From: Hymenopus coronatus
Taxonomy: Eukaryota; Arthropoda; Insecta; Mantodea; Hymenopodidae
Assembly: GCA_030762935.1 (NCBI GenBank)
Contig: CM060890.1
Span: forward strand, 61,630,765 to 61,694,764
Direction: 5' to 3'
Length of the DNA stretch: 64,000 bases
Positions 42,755 through 54,979 of this stretch are shown here, in pieces (within the stretch, counting starts at the first letter, position 1; each line of letters starts with the position of its first letter). The notes below the pieces were generated by a model. The model did not search any database. It worked only from the letters and a program-made list of their open reading frames with translations, and was not told where the DNA came from. A program made the translations under genes and the position numbers.

Positions 42755-44924
42755 GTATTCCTTTGATGCTTTATTAATATATCAAGCTCTTGGAAAAGGT
42801 CGAGAAACTGTTTAGCTTGCATAAATTACCTCCTAACTAATTTGTTTACAAAATGCTAATAAGCCACAGATTTTTCATCATACATATTTATGGATGTGTT
42901 CTAAAATTTAAGACTAAATTTTATGTTTTTTACTCTGAGATCATTTGATTCCTATATTGTCAGCATTGTTTATAACGTTGAAAATATGCGTGAGGGAAAC
43001 AAATACCCATTCAAGTTCAAAACTGATCCTTGTAATTTACTCTCGGTCAGGCTATGTCTGTGATGTCGTGGAGTCGTTATTTTCCAGGTGACGAGCGAAT
43101 GAATCTTATCTGCGCCTATTTCTCAGCATTGGATATTATAACCTTACATTACTTCACAAACACGTTTTAGGGTGGTTTTACAATAATATTATGCGTGTTT
43201 GTTTATTTTGCTTCAAGTTCAATTTTTAAGTTCATTTTACTTATTCCATTTAAGGACACATAGTGAAATTGCTAATTTCCATAGTTATGTATATATTTGC
43301 CTCAATTTTTTACCAAACAATCAATACACATTAAAATAGTATTAACATCGAATTGCACTCAAACATATTCAGCACATTTGAAGTTATCAGTTGATTAAAC
43401 AATTGCATAACCATAAAAAGAAACACTTCACACGACAAGCCATTAAGAATGTTATAATAATAGTTTTTCCAAAACAGGTGAACACTATGCAAACAATTTT
43501 AATTACAGAGTTCACCTCCTCTTTTGTTTGGAATGAAAATATTATCTTTATAAGCTTACTTTATGTAGAAAGCTTAGGAGGTCAAAGCACGTTTTTAAAT
43601 TATCATAATTATAAGAAATTCAGAAAAATCACTTACATAAAGTTTTTATTTGTATTTTTAGACTTTTCCTAAAACTTTGAAATATTAAACAAAACTTGGG
43701 TGATGTGGAAATATTTTGAATGTTCAAAAATGTAGAAAAAAATATTCAAATGTCTGCTTGTTCACGTGTTTTGGTATTTAAGAAGCCACATGGCACCAAT
43801 TCCACGTATCAATCACCTATAAAGACACAAATTAAAAGATTAGAAGTTTCAAAGATAATTACAGATATAAAATAAATAATACTATTTAATAGTTTTTGAT
43901 GAGTTTTTCACCCTAATTATATTTTCAAATATTTTACTCAGATTTATATTTATTATACTGTAAATACCTGAAATATAATGCTTTCTATTATTTAATTATT
44001 TGGCATTCTATATTCTTCTTCTCTATTTTGTTTATATTTCAATCTTTCACAGATCCATTTTGTATACTTCCAATAGTCTGTTTAAACTTACTAATTAAAC
44101 ATGAAATTTTATTATTCTATGGTTACACTGCAGTTCAAGCCCATAATTTTATTTAACTCTATTGTTAAATAATAGTGTATAGATTATACACATGACGCAA
44201 TCCCATATTTATATCTAGTATTCTGTTATTTCTCCGCTGCTGGTTTATACGGGTTAATATTAATTATTCACCCAAATTCAAAATCAACGGAACTTTTTCG
44301 TTTATAGTTTTATTGTGTGTATGTATACAATTACACTCTCTCAGATCACCCCAGTGTTTGAAAACCTCATTGCAATACCGGGATTTGACAACACACTTTG
44401 TTTTATTTACTTTTCCTTCCGATGCATCATCGCTGTTCCACCATGATTAGATACCTGAATACGAGCTACACTATACCTTGCTTGTCTGATTCATATATTT
44501 ATGTACACCTCAGGCGATTATTTGGGTTTTTAGTTCAAGTATTAGTATAAAAAAATAAATGCATTTTATGTAAATAAAGCTTATCGTTGTATCCACCTTT
44601 CTTAACATATATATTGAGTTTCTCAGAATATGGCTGAAAGATAGCAAGTTAAATCTTATGTACCGTATCCTTTGCATCTACAAGTTGTATGTGCAACTTT
44701 AAATGACAATTTACACAGACAATCCAAAGTAAGATCTGTTGGCTGAACAATGTCACTTGAACATGTCAACAAAATTACCTATATAAATACTTACTAGAAA
44801 ATAATCTCATTGAAAACAAAAATATTATAAATATAACAACCAAATTCATGTAACTACTTGATTGCTATTAACGTACTGGTAAACAAAGGATACTCACATA
44901 AAACTCCAAAACAAAAAACACAAT
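42755..44924. other. 2.2 kb of unassigned AT-rich DNA
   Basis: No repeat from the window, no tRNA-like boxes. A 93-codon frame at 43391-43672 is unremarkable. Confidence 0.4.
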
Positions 44925-45075
44925 ATACACGCACACACACATTGTATATTCTTTATAGGCTTCTACATCGTTGGACCGATTTTGACCAAACTTGGCATAC
45001 ATAACCCAGTGATACATCGCAAAAGTTACTCTCTAGCTTATAGTTCGAAATTCTGTCCCATTTCACAAGATTAAT
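44925..45075 (+). repeat. Fragment resembling a widespread invertebrate repeat
   Basis: After a CA tract, the sequence GGACCGATTTTGACCAAACT then TGGCATACATAACCC resembles motifs I have seen near the ends of dispersed elements in many invertebrate genomes. No second copy exists in this window. Confidence 0.35.
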
Positions 45076-45956
45076 CATTTTATGTAATGTTACTAAAGCT
45101 TCGAATGTTTGTCGTACTAGCTTGAACATTCGTGTGTAAGAGATCTCCCTACTTAGGATTTATTGGGCCCACAAAGTAACAGTGAGTTAACCTCTTCTTC
45201 GTCTTCTTCTTCTTATTACTATCATCATCGTCATTATCATGGAGTAATAAAAGAGTCAGATAATCACAAACATCTATTATGCTTGCACTAATGCAAAGAC
45301 ACTATAACCGCATATTTGAGAATTTTTAAACATATGTTATATTAGACTATAATAACAGAAACATTAAACCAGACTAAGTAGTTTTCCTTAATTACCATTT
45401 TATTAGTCTTCGTATGATTATTTATTGTATACTGATGTAAAACAACACAAAAATTTAGTATACGTGAATTGATTACATGTCTATGGCGCTCATGCATTAC
45501 TAACCAGAGTAATATATAGGTCGACGTTAACATCCACTGTGTTTGGACACTTAGTCACACTAATTTGTAGTTTTTTAATTTTTCTAACCAGTTTGTTTCA
45601 TTCTCTTTGGGAAGTTCGTAAAGTTTTACAAGAAAAAAAGCAAACCAGATGACACATAAAAATCATAAGTGGGTACGGATAACAGCAATACCATCAAATC
45701 AGAGGGACCTTCTTCCTATTCTCTTTTATTGGTTCATTTTGTTGCTTTTGTTTTCTTTCTTGTGTTTTCTTAGTAGTTTTATATATGTGGGTAATTGAGA
45801 AATAAACAAAGCTATATTGACGATACTTAAAATGATATAACTTATTCCCGACTGATATTTTCTCCGTAAATATCGACGAGTTACCCCAAATGTTGCAACG
45901 CAAGTCACAGCTTTATTCACAAGAAATCATCATTGTAAGGTTTTTGGTTCAACTGT
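45076..45956. other. Unassigned AT-rich DNA
   Basis: CTT and CAT triplet runs at 45193-45240; otherwise nothing. Confidence 0.4.
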
Positions 45957-45969
45957 TATTTTAAGTATT

Positions 45970-46231
45970 TTTTTTATATTGTTTCATTTGTATAGCCCCC
46001 TTTAACTTCAATGGTCATATCGGGGGCTTTGACTTGTGAAACAACTCTTATTATGTAGGTTAGAACATTAGGTTAATCATTATTATATTACTAATACACA
46101 CGCTCATTCACTCTCACATTCATAGTTCCAGACTCTGTGGGGGATAGGGAATAAATCCCAGCCAGGAATCGAAACCGGGACCTCCGGGTAAGAAGTCAGC
46201 TCGCTGACCACTCGACCACGGAGGCAGTCAA
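45970..46231 (-). mobile_element. SINE-C, complete, with 13 bp target duplication
   Basis: On the minus strand the head reads GCCTCCGTGGTCGAGTGGTC (box A), then GGTTTCGATTCC (box B), a tRNA Leu/Ser-like arrangement. The body ends with GCCCCCGATATGACCATTGA then AGTTAAAGGGGGC, which folds back on itself, and a 3' A-rich tail. Direct repeats TATTTTAAGTATT lie at 45957-45969 and 46232-46244. A second copy is at 47830. Confidence 0.94.
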
Positions 46232-46244
46232 TATTTTAAGTATT

Positions 46245-47829
46245 GTTTTCTCGGTTATTCTTCTTTCTTTGTAGTATCCTGAATTTTAATTAAGCATTTG
46301 TTTCAGCGTGTTGTTTAATAATTTTAAATAGGTCCAAAGAAATGCACGGCTATTGGACATGTATGACTCAAGGATAAATGTGAAACGCTTTGATATTTCA
46401 GTTAGAAAGATAATAATTAAAAGAAAATCATAAATATGTCTTATAAATATTCTAATCTACAGAAGAGAATTGAATGATTATTCTCTCAAAGATTATATTA
46501 AATTTTGTAAAGGGCATGATGCCCCTTTACACCTAAGTCTGTTAATTATCGTATTATTGTAATTTTAATTAAGCAAATATGCTCCTTTAATAAGATACAT
46601 TACATTATTATCTATGAGTTTTTTCTGTGTTTATCAAACTGATTAAGACCTACATTCGAAGGTGGTATTTATGGGTATAGTTTCGTCTTCTAATCCTACT
46701 TTAAACCAGACTACTAAGTACTGAAGGATTTACTAAATTAAATAACAACAATGGTGTAAACCCATTTCATTCTTTATTCATTGTGTTTGCTTCAGAAATT
46801 TGAAGTGTAACAAAACGATTTAGACGCTAGAGAAAGTGAAATTTAGTGTCATTAACCAAATACAACCTATCGTCACAAACCAATTAGAAATGCGTTAAGA
46901 TTTAGGTACTAAAGTATTTAAGATAGATAAATGCACAACACAAGTACATAACTGCAAAATGAGAGCACTGATGATGATGATAATGATGATGATGATGATA
47001 ACCCAATGGAATTAATGTCCTTTTTTTTTTTTTTCTTTTTTTTAAGAAAACTGCTGGTAAGAAGAGAGACTAACTATTCATAGCCGGAGTAAAATTATTT
47101 CGCACCAATCTTCATAAGCAATGCTCTCGAAAAGGAAAAACGGAAACCTTAATGTATAGATTACTTTACACGAATTTAAAGATTTAAATTAATTTAAATT
47201 GCCTCTCTGTATTTTAAAGATTATCATAAAACAATTTTGTTTTCTATTTGGTAACCAGAAGCTTGATCACGAACGATATTTTAAAGCACTTTCTGTTGGT
47301 TTGCTGAAAACTTTAGCACCCTATTAAGCGCCACTAAAACACAGTATGGCACCGTTAAGATAATTTAGTATTTGCTACGTGAGAAATGGATACAGTAAAC
47401 ACATTGTGAAAATGACAATAGGACATTAATGTTCCTCAACGGCGTGGAGGGAAACCAAATTATGACTCCTGCCTTTCCCGTTTATTACTATGGCTGCAAT
47501 ATCTGAACTCTCAAAGCACCTTTATCGCTCCAATATCTGCTTGTTAGAAAAGTTGAATAATAAATAGTTGCTATTAGAAAGCGCAATTACGAACAGAATT
47601 AACCAAATAAATAAAACGAAACATGCAATACTTAAATGCAGAACACAAAGGTAATAACTAAAATACTGGAGCAGTAAAATACGTTTCATTTCAAACAGAT
47701 TTTGAAACAGATGTTGAGTATTTATTTCAGAATCTCCCTAACCCTCACAGATATGGTGCTCATCCCTGTCGTTTTAAGGGGACACATAGGTGCTTTTTAG
47801 CGTTTTTGGTTAAAAAAAATTAGATATTC
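46245..47829. other. 1.6 kb of unassigned AT-rich DNA
   Basis: Contains a (GAT)n run at 46970-47000 and a poly-T at 47021-47043. No gene or shared repeat seen. Confidence 0.4.
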
Positions 47830-48062
47830 GATTTTTTTATTATTTCATTGGTATAGCCCCCTTTGACATCAATGGTCATATCGGGGGCTTTGACTTGTTA
47901 AACTGTAGGTTCAGAACAGTAGTTCAATAACTCTATATTACTAAACACACGCACATTTACTCATTTACTCTCACATTCAATAATTCCGGTTAAAGAAAAA
48001 TTCCCCGCCCCAGCCGTGAATCGAAGTCAGCTCGCTGACCACTCGACCACGGAGGCAGTCTT
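47830..48062 (-). mobile_element. SINE-C, second copy
   Basis: Same tRNA-like head (GACTGCCTCCGTGGTCGAGT) and the same 3' fold-back GCCCCCGATATGACCATTGA then TGTCAAAGGGGGC. The segment between box A and box B is deleted relative to the first copy, so it is likely transcriptionally dead. Imperfect flanks TTAGATATT / TTAGAAATT may be the target duplication. Confidence 0.88.
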
Positions 48063-48784
48063 TAGAAATTTTGCAGGATACTTTAAAGCACATATTTACA
48101 ATGTTGGATTTTCCTAGGGTGGATGCAACAGATTTAAAAAAAAAAAAACATTGTCATAGCCGGTTTCTGTCCGACTGCTTTAACCAACGTTCAATCCATT
48201 TCCACCCTTACAATTCTGTCCTATATATTGCTGGTGTGAAAGAACAAATTATTAATTACCAATTATCAGTTGTAGTTGTTAATTAAATTACTTCTATCAT
48301 GTGTGAAAAGAGATTAATTTATCAGCACAAGCCATGTCGAATAATTAATGTTTCACTGCGTACTGCATGGAAACTGTTTACTATTTACTTAGCTCTGTCT
48401 AAGGCTTGTTCATCAGTCGAATCAGAGATTTTTAAAAAATATTAAATATATACCAAAGTCTACGCAAAGTATGAATATGAAGAAATACTTATTGTCTATA
48501 TTTTGTTTAAGAAAGTTATGACAGCGCTGTGTTTAAAAATAGTCTTATTTATTAATATTTCTATCGCGTGCGTGATACTGAAAATTACAGGTTTCCTTTG
48601 AGTGATACATTGTGATTGGTATTGACAATTGTGATTATGAAACCTGTAGAATCGCTCTTAAAATGTGCAGTGTTTTTCATTTTCCACAGTGTGTTTGTTT
48701 CCTTCTAAAGGTTTAAAATATACTTAAAATTTCTGAAATATTGCTTAACGACTGTTATATTTCTATGCGATATTTTTATTTTTC
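48063..48784. other. Unassigned AT-rich DNA
   Basis: A-run at 48137-48148; nothing else recognised. Confidence 0.4.
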
Positions 48785-49576
48785 TTATCACGTATGTACA
48801 ACGTACATAGTAGATAGGGAAGGTATTCAATGCCGATATTTCACCGGTAATCCTTAAAAAGGTTAGAGTGCATGGTGTGTATGTGTGTGTGTGTATGTGC
48901 ATGAGCAGACAGCATAACTCAAAAACCAAAAGTTGGCTAAATATCAAAATGTTAAGTTCAGTATTTTCCAAGGGAACAGAGATTTCCAGGAACACCCCGC
49001 ACCAAAACTACGCTTTATATGGAATATTTTTCAAACAGTTTGAGTACCTTAAACAATCCTAACATACGATGTTAAAATATCATATATTGAAATATGTTTA
49101 TTACAAACGAAATGTGTATATTACAAAGACTTCTACGTTCTGCATGACTTTTCTATGAATGCTATCTTTAAGAGATAGACAAAAACTTACTATAAAAAAA
49201 TGCGGACCTTGTCAAAAGACAATTTACACTCTATACATTTTTTTCTAGAGTTAACCATTTCCGAGATATTCTTTGTTAGTTGCTTTAGTTTTTAACTACT
49301 TAACTATTCTCAAACGGGAAGTTATCTTTCGTTTCGTTTGGCTTTTACTCATGACCTTTTCAAACAAAACGAATTTTAATTGTTTCTCATAGCAACAGCT
49401 CTTAGAAGATTTGACTATCGCTTTAGCTTAGTTTATTTCCTTATTCTCCTTAATTATAAGAAATAACTAACAAAATATTTCTTATAATATTAATTTGATT
49501 ATTCTAGAAGGATAAAATGATAAATTTGCGTATGAAGTTTGTTACAGAATACATAGCGAAAGTTGAATGTCCCACA
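48785..49576 (-). mobile_element. Rep-1 copy, full length
   Basis: Minus orientation. 3' palindrome CTTATCACGTATGTACAACG...TACATAGTAGATAGGG, GTGTGTATGTGTGTGTGTG tract, full body, and 5' end GCGAAAGTTGAATGTCCCAC. It carries the longer variant of the block near 49310-49360 (TTTCGTTTCGTTTGGC). Confidence 0.88.
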
Positions 49577-49639
49577 TCAATTTTTTTTTCCTTACTTCTG
49601 GCCTTAGAAACAAAACTGAATTCAAATGACAAACGCATA

Positions 49640-49735
49640 GCGAATTTGAATTGTTTCACATAGCGACAGCACTTAGAAGATTTGACTATCAGTTCTTTAG
49701 CCTGGTGTTTTCCTTCTATTTATAAGGAATTATAA
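49640..49735 (-). repeat. Rep-1 internal fragment
   Basis: Duplicates part of the neighbouring copy: CATAGCGACAGCACTTAGAA then GATTTGACTATC, compared with 49400-49430. Same orientation, ~60 bp past the 5' end of the full copy. Confidence 0.75.
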
Positions 49736-50126
49736 TGTTTTTTTAAGTGGGAAGGGTTCTACACTGCAGCGAATGAGATGTGCTAGGTCGCTACCCTCAC
49801 TCTTTTCATATTTTCTTCTCATTCGCACACTGAGCATGCAAAACTGCCTGGCGACATAATGTTTATTCATATGTATTATGAAAACTATTTGAGCTAAAAA
49901 TCGTGGTTTTTACGGTTCTACTACGAACATTACTCCCTATATTCTTCGTGTATTATTTTTTGCAAAATTTGAATACTTTGTCTTAGCGCAAATAGTATTT
50001 ATGAGAGAGGAATCACTTATCGCGTTACTCCCTAGTTAAGCGCAAATCAATATGTCAACACAGCAGCATTTCGATTGGCTGCCGGCCTGGTTGCGCTCAA
50101 GGACAAACTTCATACCATTTGAAGGT

Positions 50127-50254
50127 CACTGTTAGTAGAAATACCATGTATTAATGTTTATCTTTATTAGCATTATGTAGATAAAAGGAGAGTATTTTCT
50201 AAGAACTGTTTGCTTGCAGAACAGATAGAGAAAGTTATGTGATTGGAATACATC
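50127..50254 (-). repeat. Rep-1 5' fragment
   Basis: Minus orientation. Left-end sequence finishing AGATAGAGAAAGTTATGTGA then TTGGAATACATCAGATTTTT. A GA microsatellite follows. Confidence 0.8.
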
Positions 50255-50266
50255 AGATTTTTACTT

Positions 50267-50270
<4 letters not shown>

Positions 50271-50308
<38 letters not shown>
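50271..50308. repeat. (GA)n microsatellite
   Basis: About 17 consecutive GA units next to a Rep-1 5' end. Confidence 0.97.
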
Positions 50309-50311
<3 letters not shown>

Positions 50312-50714
50312 GGGTGGAAGGGAGAAAATACAGCGTGTGCATGGTCGGCATTGAGCTATCACGTTACGAAGCTCAATTTAAATATCCTTAATGGCTGGCT
50401 ACCAAAATTATGTATAACATCTCATCATTTCTTTGTTTTAGCTGTTAAAAGTCGAGTGCGTATGCCTACTTTGCTATCAGAAAAAGACTAAGCTTCCAGG
50501 GGAATGTAGACACTGATATGAGTTTAATTAAAAGAACTGCGACAGTTAAAACAGCAAAGGGTATAAAACATACATTTATTCTGATGATTGGAGCTGCAGT
50601 CTAGATATTAAAGTATCTAGTTGATAGGAATGTGAAATGCCTGAACCACTTTACATTCTAGCCACAACTTCGTGTCTTACCACATTGTTTGAAATGAAAC
50701 CTAGATGAAAAGCA

Positions 50715-51523
50715 TCTGATGTGTTCCATTCACATGACTTGCTCTACATCTCTGTAACAAAGTATTGTTAAGAAGTTTATTCTGTTTATCTACTTCATGC
50801 TAATCAAGATGAACATTAGTAAAAATGAACTTATTACCTGGTTTCTTGTAAGTAGTAGAGAAATAAGGGAATACACTATGCTAAAGCAAAGCAAATATTT
50901 GAGAACCTAGATACCACGTGGTTGAAATGCATTTTTTTTTGTATTGCCACGAGTTGAAAACGTCATATGAGAAAAGTTATGTATTTTATACCTGAGCCAA
51001 TAACAAGAAACTTCTAAAAAAATGGTCCATTCCACGAAAAAAAGGTATATGATATATATTGTGTATTTTAAAGAGATATACACTTTTTGTTTAGTAAGAT
51101 ATTGTCAATTTCTAACGGTTCACCAGTTGTGCAAAATAAGAAAAATTAATCCAGTAAAAAGAATTCTTTAGATCTATTCTTATAATATTCAAAATATACA
51201 TTTCATTTGCCATGTAAGTATCTTTAATATGCCGTATTGAAATTTTTTTTTTGAGAAAATGAACACTTTCGACATTTCTTCTACGTAAAGGGTTGTTTGA
51301 GATGGGAATTTGCTTAAAATCTTTGTTTCGCATTCTTGGAAGATACTATATTTAAATACCAAGTTTGGTATTTTATCGACTTTTCGTTTTTGAGTTATCA
51401 GGTTCACAAACACTCGGGCACAGACACACAGACATTTTTCTAATAATCTTGTTTTTATACAGGGGACCCTAAAACGTGTGTTTCAGTGAATTCTCGGTAT
51501 TGAATTTTTGGGTGCAGTGTACA
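50715..51523 (+). mobile_element. Rep-1 copy lacking the terminal palindrome
   Basis: 5' end TCTGATGTGTTCCATTCACA then TGACTTGCTCTAC. The full body runs to TTGAATTTTTGGGTGCAGTG, then unrelated sequence replaces the palindrome. Confidence 0.9.
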
Positions 51524-52404
51524 GCTATGTTCAGAAAATAAAAACAAGCAGACAATGACTACAGTGGTGGTTGCCAATTCTTAGATAGACAGTATTGTTT
51601 TCTGTTGTGTAAACGTAGAGTACATTAAATAATGAAATCAACATTGTATTCTTAGTTACATTATTTTACATTTGTAATTACTGTTAAAATCTTGGTTTCC
51701 TCCGATAGAGCTAATATCTCCTACGCCAATAAATGTTCGTGTAAGTTCACCACGGAGAAATATTTAAAATACTGTCTTTTCTAACGCTATTTAATTGTAG
51801 CGCAAATACAACCTTATCCCTGTACAGTATTTTTCAGATCATGATAATCTTTGGTTTTAGGAAGTATGTGGCTGGAACCAACTCTAGGAGTTGCCAAGTC
51901 TTTCATTTACTGGTCCCTTAAGGCGCGAATCTGGACTTGCGAACAGTCTTCGAGTCTCCAGAAAACAGAGACTTTACTGCGTTGCCTCGCACCCCTAGTA
52001 CAGGGCGTCTTTTGTTTGCTGATGTTATTCTCTAGTGGCAGGGGGGAGCGGTCTCGTTTGAAGGACATATTTTGAAGATAACTATAATTTTGATAAGCAT
52101 AGGATTTACAGTAAAGCAAATCGCTTCTCAGAATCTTGGTAGAAAAACATTCCATTAATATCCCTGCTCTCACTTGTATTTTGGAGGGATTGCAGAGGAG
52201 ATATGATCTAGTTCCCCATCTTGTAACTATCCCTTTCACAATTCTAACTGCACGGCAAAGTCTTAAATTGTATCGTACATATTATTCTTTTGGCCTTTTC
52301 CTGTTAAAGTTCATTTAAACTCATTGTTTATTTATATATTTATTTATTAATTAATTTTAAACAAGACATAGCTCCGAATAACATCAAGTACTTGCCAACA
52401 AGGA
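51524..52404. other. Unassigned DNA with a GC-richer patch
   Basis: 51850-52060 is GC-richer and open on both strands (up to 110 codons on the minus strand). No domain, and no convincing acceptor-donor pair. Confidence 0.35.
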
Positions 52405-52480
52405 ACGCCGCGACAGCATGTGGGAGTTATAGTGGACAAAGCGGTGCATGGGCAAGTTTTCTCCGAGTTCTCTGTCAAGA
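52405..52480 (+). repeat. SINE-A fragment (5' body)
   Basis: GTGGGAGTTATAGTGGACAA then AGCGGTGCATGGGCAAGTTT and TCTCCGAGTTC match the SINE-A body. It ends just where the piece at 52798 would continue. Confidence 0.7.
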
Positions 52481-52797
52481 TGTAAATTATACTTCACTTT
52501 TACGTACACTCCATGCAAATGGGGCTTCAATATTCTTATATGTAACTGAATTTAAATCAGAACCAAGAAATATAACACATATTAATCTTGTTCTTCTTTA
52601 CTCTCTGGTTTAGACGTTCATTAATACCTGTTCCGTCTTCACAAATAAACCTAAGACCATCGCTTCCGAGGGCGTCCGACATCTCTTCTTCCTCTTGGAA
52701 AATAATTTAAGATGTTTCTTTAGAAATCTACACTCTTCCATTATTTTTACATGTTCTTTCCAATGTTATTGCTAATATGCTTATATATTAATATAGT

Positions 52798-52903
52798 TTC
52801 ACCCACCATGGCACCCAACTGGTGCTCCATCTTCGATGCATGTATCATCAATGTCATAGTAGCAAAAGCGGACGTTAAACACTATCAAAACAAAACAAAA
52901 AAA
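52798..52903 (+). repeat. SINE-A fragment (3' half with A-rich tail)
   Basis: CCACCATGGCACCCAACTGG then TGCTCCATCTTCGATGCATG and GCGGACGTTAAACACTATCA, ending in an A-rich tail. That tail directly abuts the 5' end of the next Rep-1. Confidence 0.78.
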
Positions 52904-53774
52904 TCTGATGTGTTACACTCACATGAATTTCTCTAGCTACTCTACAAACAAGCTTCTTACAAAAGATAATTCTTCTTTCAACACCAGCTAATCAAGATAA
53001 ACATTAGCAGAATGTTATTACTTGGTTCGTCATAAGTAGGCTGGAACTAAAGGAATGCACTAGGTTAAACTGATACTCAAATGTTTTAAATGCTGTCGTT
53101 ATTCGATTGTCAATCCAAATTCCTTCTTTGCTTGGCCAGGAGTAGAACAAAAGAAAAACGGATACTCCAGTCTGAGAAAAGTATGAGTACTTCACAACAA
53201 ACTAATAACAAGGAATACTCGAAAACGACAAGCTCCACGAAGAAAAAATGTATATGACATAACTTATGTATTTTATCAAGACCTACAGTTTTTGTATAGT
53301 AAATTTTTGTCTATCTCTTACGGTTTACTAGTTGTGCCAAATTAAGGAAAATGCATCCAAAATAAACTAGTCTTTAGAAGCTCCTCCCAGAAAATTCAAG
53401 ATATACATTTTATTTGTGATAAAAATGGCTTTAATATGTGGTATTTTATTCAAAATCGTTAGAGACGTTTTTAAGAAAAATAAAAGTTTCGAAATGTTTC
53501 CATGTAAAGGGTGGTTAGGGGTGGGGGAATTTTCTTGAAAATCTTCGTGTCGCATCCTTGGAGGATATCAAACTTAAATATCAGGTTTGGTATTTAAACG
53601 TCTTTTCGTTTTTGAGTTACCGTGTTCATAGACACACGAACACACACATGGACCTTTTTCCGAAAATGCTTTTTTTAGATAAAGGGGACCCTAAAACGTA
53701 TAATTCCGATGAAATCTCGGATGGAGTACAATACCTTCTCTATACACTATGTAAATAATACGTATAGAGAAAGT
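52904..53774 (+). mobile_element. Rep-1 copy, full length
   Basis: About 871 bp. TCTGATGTGTTACACTCACA then TGAATTTCTCTAGC, a complete body with weak CA tract, and 3' palindrome TTCTCTATACACTATGTAAA...ACGTATAGAGAAAGTA. Inserted exactly at the A-tail of a SINE-A. Confidence 0.93.
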
Positions 53775-53893
53775 AGAAAAGAAGAACGCGAAAAATATGC
53801 TTATATACAGGCTCAGAATCTGATATGACATCTTTGTAATTGCTAATTGGAGCACTACGCGCCTTGACATGCTGGTCAATAGATTACGTTACG

Positions 53894-53950
53894 CATGTAT
53901 TTCTGGGAAATAGCTTCTACCTACTATGTACGTAGTAGCAAAAGTAAAAG
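53894..53950 (+). repeat. Rep-1 3' end fragment
   Basis: GCATGTATTTCTGGGAAATA then a perfect small palindrome CTACTATGTACGTAGTAG and CAAAAGTAAAAG. Only the terminal hairpin and ~20 bp upstream remain. Confidence 0.7.
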
Positions 53951-54149
53951 TATGCAATCTCATACTTTTGAAAACCCCTGTGTTACATTAGAACGTCAAG
54001 CTGGGAGAGCATTAGTCCTTTCTCCCACGGATTATTTTATAAAGGATCTCTGCAGTGTAGCATAGAGCCTCTGACAGCACTCTCAAGATGATGGTTTAGT
54101 CTTTGTAGTGCATTGAGTCGTGCTTCAGAAATAAGCACAAGTGAAAAAA

Positions 54150-54975
54150 TGTGATGTGTTCCATTCACATGACTTTCTCTTTATCTCTGCAACAAATTAT
54201 GGTTAAAAAGCTTATGCTTCTATTTACTTCATACTAATCGAGAAAAAAATTAGCAGAAATAGTTTTATTACTTGCTTCCTTGTAAGTACAAGCAAAATAA
54301 GAGAGTTATATTAGTTAAAGTGATAGTCAAAATTTGGTTGCTATGTGACTGGAGTTTCTTTGTTTGTATGCACTGGAATTTTTAAATCCCTGTATGAAAA
54401 AAGTATGCTTTTTAAATCTGAAACCAAAAAACAAGAAGTATCTAAAAACTATCATCTCCAGGAACAAATGTATAAAAGATAAATTGTGTGTTTTAAGGTG
54501 CTCTACATTTTTTGTGAAGTAAATTTTCCTTCATCTCTTACGGTTTAGCAGTTATGCAAAGTTTCGTAAAATGCATCCAGAATAAAGTAGTCATCAGAGG
54601 CTATTCCCAGAAAATTCAAGATATAAATTTTATTTGTGTGTGAATATCTTTAATATAGGAAATTTTAATCAAAATCGTTAGAGCCATTTTTGAGAAAATA
54701 AAAATTTTCGATGGAAGTTTGGGGTGGGGGGTTTCACAAAATATTCGTGTGTATTTTCAAACTTAAGTACCAACTTTGATATTTTACAGACTTTTCGTTT
54801 TTGAGCTATTGTGTTCACAGACATACGGACATACACGGACCTTTTTCTGAAAATTCTTTTTTTGAATACAGGGGTTCCTAAAACACATATTTCCGGTGAA
54901 ATTCCGGTATCGAATTTTTGGGTGGAGTGCAATACCTTCTCTATACACTATGTACATAGTACGTATAGAGAAAGT
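54150..54975 (+). mobile_element. Rep-1 copy, full length
   Basis: About 826 bp. TGTGATGTGTTCCATTCACA then TGACTTTCTCT, complete body, 3' palindrome TTCTCTATACACTATGTACA...TACGTATAGAGAAAGTAAAA. The 332 bp tandem duplication starts five bases later. Confidence 0.94.
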
Positions 54976-54979
54976 AAAA

